DNA of 50,693 bases from Gammaproteobacteria bacterium (GTDB lineage: Bacteria; Pseudomonadota; Gammaproteobacteria; Pseudomonadales; Porticoccaceae), in assembly GCA_018069465.1 (NCBI GenBank), contig JAGPUW010000023.1, positions 1-50,693 of the forward strand, read 5' to 3'. The notes under the pieces are model-generated. The model was not told the origin of the DNA and searched no databases. It saw only the letters and a program-made list of their open reading frames with translations. This document shows, piece after piece, positions 48,167-50,693 of this stretch (its first letter is position 1; each line of letters opens with the position of its first letter). The position numbers and the translations under genes were made by a program.

Positions 48167-50263
48167 ATGATAAGAGCGACGGTATCAGAAGCTATGGGAT
48201 GGTGCATTTTTGACGCTAACGATGACGGTGCAGCACAACTTTATTCTGCATTTGACATGAGTAAGCTTGATCCTATCGAGCAGCGTTACAACTTGAGTGT
48301 AATTGATGACTGGCGAATATTAGAAGTTAAGGACGCGGAGTCTGCTTTACTTGAAACGAAGAGACTGGCTAATACTGATAGGGCCATATCCCTACTCCGA
48401 CTATGTCTGATTCTCAAGAATCGAAATGAGCTGGATTGGCTTTACAGGGAGGTGGAAGAACTAATTGTGAGCTGTGCACCCTCTGAGGAATTAATTCGAG
48501 AGATGCTTGTTGCGCCTTTTGCTGATGTCGAACAACTTCGTGATAGCGCTGCTCATGCCTTATCGCGGGGTTATAACGTTGTTGGGAATGTTTTTAATGA
48601 GCTACATGGTTATCAGCCCCATATTAAACGTTTGTCAAATGCCTGGTTAAGGTTACCCATCAGTATATTTTTAAGCCTAGGTGCCTCTAAAGAAACTCTG
48701 TGGAGTGAGTTTGTAAAAAATGGACTTATTGTCAAGCTGTTGAATGCTACCGATAACCACGGGGTTAAACGTCTCTTTGGAGCGATGGCTTTTGAAAAAA
48801 CCTCGCCGCAAGAACGTGTTGGCGTTACTGCGCTTGGTGCTGCTATCTGTACTGAATTATTTGGTAACGGTGATTCTAAGTCAGTTTTGGCAGCGGAAAT
48901 ATTTAATGATGACTCGCCATCTGAAGAAGATAGCAGCGACAGAATTCAAGTCGATAGTCAGGCAGAGTTCCAAAGGGCGCTGTTAGAAATCGAAGGGATA
49001 AAAAATGCGCTACTGCGAGGAGATGATTTCCATGCAAATAAATACTTAGCAGAACTTGCTGAAAGACAAATAAAGTATGGCTCCGAGTTTGCGCAAAAAT
49101 CACTTTGTAATATAGCGAAGAAATGCTCAGAGATGTATAGGCTTGATTTTGAGTTGGTTTGCTTAGAAAAATCTTATTTGATCGATAAAAACGATCCATG
49201 GACGTTGCTGCAATTCGCCGATTATTACAAAAGAACCAGACTTTATAATGAAGCTGAAGACATGGCGAAGGAGGCCTTGGGGACACCTCATGACCTTGTG
49301 GCTAGATGTTTGATTGCTGATATTTATTCTAAAAAGGGAAATTGCGCGAAAGCTATTCAGGAATACAAAACAATTCCAGGGTGGGAGGAGATAGTAATTG
49401 TTAGGACAGCTATCGCGGATAACTTGAGATGGTTAGGGCGATATGATGAAGCTTTACAAGAGTATGATCTTATTGATCATCAGGGATTTGGTTCTTATAG
49501 GGTGCAAGCTGGACGTGCAGAAATCGCGCGGAGGCAAGGGGAATTACAAAACTCCCTAGAGCTCTACAAAGATATTATCGGGTTTAATAATATTGATGAA
49601 CATTCATTACTTGTTTATAAGACAGCGTATGCTTCTATTTTAAAGCAGGTTGGAGAATATCAAGATGCTCTTATAATGGCAGAGGACGTCATTGAACAAT
49701 CACCTTTTATGATTGGGACACGAGTTCTACGATCTTCTTTATTGGGGTTGCTTGACGAAGGGGTTATAGGTTTAGAGTTACTCCCAGGAAATCCAGAAAA
49801 CTTAGGTAACTCGACTTATGATAGTTGGCTTAGAGACTATACGAGAGGCGTTCTTTTATTAAAGACGAATAAGTACGCAGAGGCTAAAGAGTCACTCCTG
49901 CGGAATTTGTCTGCATCAAGTATTAATACGGAAGAAAAGGAAATATTACGATTAGCCTCTGCTGTGTCATGTTTAATGCCGGACATTGATAAACCAATTG
50001 AAGCAAAGGATCTACTATCTCAAATAACTGGCCCTTGTGACGCCTACATAACTTATTTAAAGCTTGTTCTTGATTATCACGTATCAGTTATAGAAAAGGA
50101 TAAGCTGGAATCAGCGCGCCTACTCTCCGAGCTGAATATGCGCAGGGCAGACAATCTTGTATTTCTATGGGAAGCAGTGGAAGCTCTCTCAGATAATAGA
50201 ATATCGGAGGCTCTAGATATAGAGGTCGAAAGCCTTCTACGATGGGGAGCTATTGCTGCTTAA
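48167..50263 (+). CDS. Large TPR-repeat protein, operon partner of the zinc-ribbon protein
   Basis: A 698-residue soluble, mostly helical protein. Residues 1-260 have no repeats I recognise (start IRATVSEAMGWCIFDANDDG; then SLLRLCLILKNRNELDWLY). Residues 245-265 are acidic and low complexity (DDSPSEEDSSD). From about 345 to 560 tetratricopeptide repeats follow: WTLLQFADYYKRTRLYNEAE, CLIADIYSKKGNCAKAIQEY, AIADNLRWLGRYDEALQEYD and AYASILKQVGEYQDALIMAE. No signal peptide or membrane helix is seen. TPR proteins of this sort serve as scaffolds or sensors beside toxins and enzymes. Function unknown. Confidence 0.8.
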   Translation: MIRATVSEAMGWCIFDANDDGAAQLYSAFDMSKLDPIEQRYNLSVIDDWRILEVKDAESALLETKRLANTDRAISLLRLCLILKNRNELDWLYREVEELIVSCAPSEELIREMLVAPFADVEQLRDSAAHALSRGYNVVGNVFNELHGYQPHIKRLSNAWLRLPISIFLSLGASKETLWSEFVKNGLIVKLLNATDNHGVKRLFGAMAFEKTSPQERVGVTALGAAICTELFGNGDSKSVLAAEIFNDDSPSEEDSSDRIQVDSQAEFQRALLEIEGIKNALLRGDDFHANKYLAELAERQIKYGSEFAQKSLCNIAKKCSEMYRLDFELVCLEKSYLIDKNDPWTLLQFADYYKRTRLYNEAEDMAKEALGTPHDLVARCLIADIYSKKGNCAKAIQEYKTIPGWEEIVIVRTAIADNLRWLGRYDEALQEYDLIDHQGFGSYRVQAGRAEIARRQGELQNSLELYKDIIGFNNIDEHSLLVYKTAYASILKQVGEYQDALIMAEDVIEQSPFMIGTRVLRSSLLGLLDEGVIGLELLPGNPENLGNSTYDSWLRDYTRGVLLLKTNKYAEAKESLLRNLSASSINTEEKEILRLASAVSCLMPDIDKPIEAKDLLSQITGPCDAYITYLKLVLDYHVSVIEKDKLESARLLSELNMRRADNLVFLWEAVEALSDNRISEALDIEVESLLRWGAIAA

Positions 50264-50275
50264 CGGTTTATGAAT

Positions 50276-50320
50276 AACCTTGAAGTAATTATGGCTACCA
50301 ATTACTTCAAGGTTGATTTT
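50276..50320 (+). terminator. Intrinsic terminator of the zinc-ribbon/TPR operon
   Basis: A perfect 15-bp stem, AACCTTGAAGTAATT (50276-50290) with AATTACTTCAAGGTT (50300-50314), nine-base loop, then GATTTT. It marks the operon end. Confidence 0.85.
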
Positions 50321-50553
50321 AAATCTACGGATATTAGGTAGTACAGTTATTGACAGAACTCCAAGGGGGCGGGTTCTGGAGGGCCAGTGTGCATATAACC
50401 TGAAGTGGGTGTTAGGGTGGAAATTCTGGGTACCATTGAGACAGTCCACGTGTGTAAGCGCGTTTTGATCTCGCAGCTAGAGGACGATAATAATCCACGG
50501 AGACGAGTGACATCTTCACCGTACTTGCCTGCTTCGGGCTCAATGAAATAATC
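50321..50553. other. Gene-free stretch between the TPR operon and the right IS66
   Basis: I see no credible gene. A leftward frame at 50347-50634 runs across the IS66 end and is not coding. GTAAGCGCG near 50456 echoes the IS66 terminus but lacks the rest of the repeat. Confidence 0.4.
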
Positions 50554-50693
50554 GTAAGCGCCAAACCAACTACAGGGTTGCAAAAACCTCAGTAATTTCC
50601 AAGCGCCAAGGCAGCAACCTTTCAATGTCGTCAACCGTCTCGACGTTGGGCAGCCGGGTGAACACTTCTTTCAGGTAATCGTAGGGATTTAAG
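50554..50693 (-). mobile_element. End of a second IS66-family element (tnpC side), continuing beyond the window
   Basis: GTAAGCGCCAAACCAACTAC starts at 50554. Over its first 21 bases it matches the terminus at 117 (read on the minus strand) at about 17 positions, as expected for the two ends of one IS66 type. The 3' end of the transposase gene lies 16 bases inside. Orientation is the same as that of the left-edge copy. Confidence 0.85.
50570..50692 (-). CDS. IS66-family transposase TnpC, C-terminal 40 residues
   Basis: The minus-strand frame ending in TAG at 50570 reads LNPYDYLKEVFTRLPNVETV, then DDIERLLPWRLEI and a short tail. The segment P-Y-x-Y-L-x-x-V-x-x-RLP followed by LLPW is the typical C-terminus of IS66 DDE transposases. 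The gene continues past the right edge. Confidence 0.9.
   Translation of the reverse strand, partial: LNPYDYLKEVFTRLPNVETVDDIERLLPWRLEITEVFATL

Noticed and set aside
50347-50634. A 95-residue leftward frame at the right edge
   Set aside because: It crosses the IS66 terminus in a different frame from the true transposase C-terminus and has no domain.
1-50693. The window as a closed circle with a single IS66 across the junction
   Set aside because: A single insertion would show matching 8-base flanks, but they differ, and the content is chromosomal housekeeping.

Overview
The window reads as chromosome of a gammaproteobacterium of the Pseudomonas/Cellvibrionales kind. The evidence is gene order: asmA-mutY-yggX beside hisBHA, maf/yceD-rpmF-fabD-fabG-acpP-pabC-mltG-tmk-holB-pilZ-tatD, comEC-exbB-exbD-msbA-lpxK-kdsB-ptp-murB, and gacA-uvrC-pgsA followed by tRNA-Cys and tRNA-Leu. 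The genus cannot be fixed from the sequence alone. Both edges lie inside IS66-family elements in the same orientation, so the window probably ends where an assembly or excision met a repeated IS.

Layout. 1-4.2 kb: IS66 end, tRNA-Phe, yggX, a MITE-like repeat, mutY and asmA, all leftward. 4.5-6.6 kb: hisB-hisH-hisA, with hisF missing. 6.8-17.8 kb: a small secreted repeat protein, a dienelactone hydrolase, CinA, and a lipid/acyl-CoA catabolic set (crotonase, LLM flavin oxidoreductase, two SDRs, an MFS transporter, an aminoglycoside-phosphotransferase-like kinase and an acyl-CoA dehydrogenase). HspQ sits among them. 17.8-23.1 kb: an accessory patch with a decayed higB beside an intact higA, an IS110 remnant, an AT-rich ATPase-TOPRIM (OLD/PARIS-like) gene, a secreted glycerophosphodiesterase bracketed by direct repeats, a copied scrap of maf, and an orphan membrane-anchored protein.

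23.2-32.2 kb: maf diverges from yceD-rpmF and the fatty-acid/cell-envelope/replication run. plsX, fabH and fabF are absent, with terminators at the gaps. 32.2-33.8 kb: a patatin-like lipase and a flavodoxin, leftward. 33.9-43.0 kb: a second MITE-like element, then comEC and the lipid A, KDO and peptidoglycan block. 43.2-46.7 kb: gacA-uvrC-pgsA and two tRNAs.

46.7-50.3 kb: a second AT-rich accessory segment downstream of tRNA-Leu. It holds a tRNA-Pro-like pseudogene, a hexanucleotide repeat and a tight two-gene operon: a zinc-ribbon protein whose C-terminal part resembles ADP-ribosyltransferase-fold proteins, followed by a 698-residue TPR protein. This pair is the best candidate here for an undescribed system. 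The ATPase-TOPRIM protein at 18.8 kb is the second.
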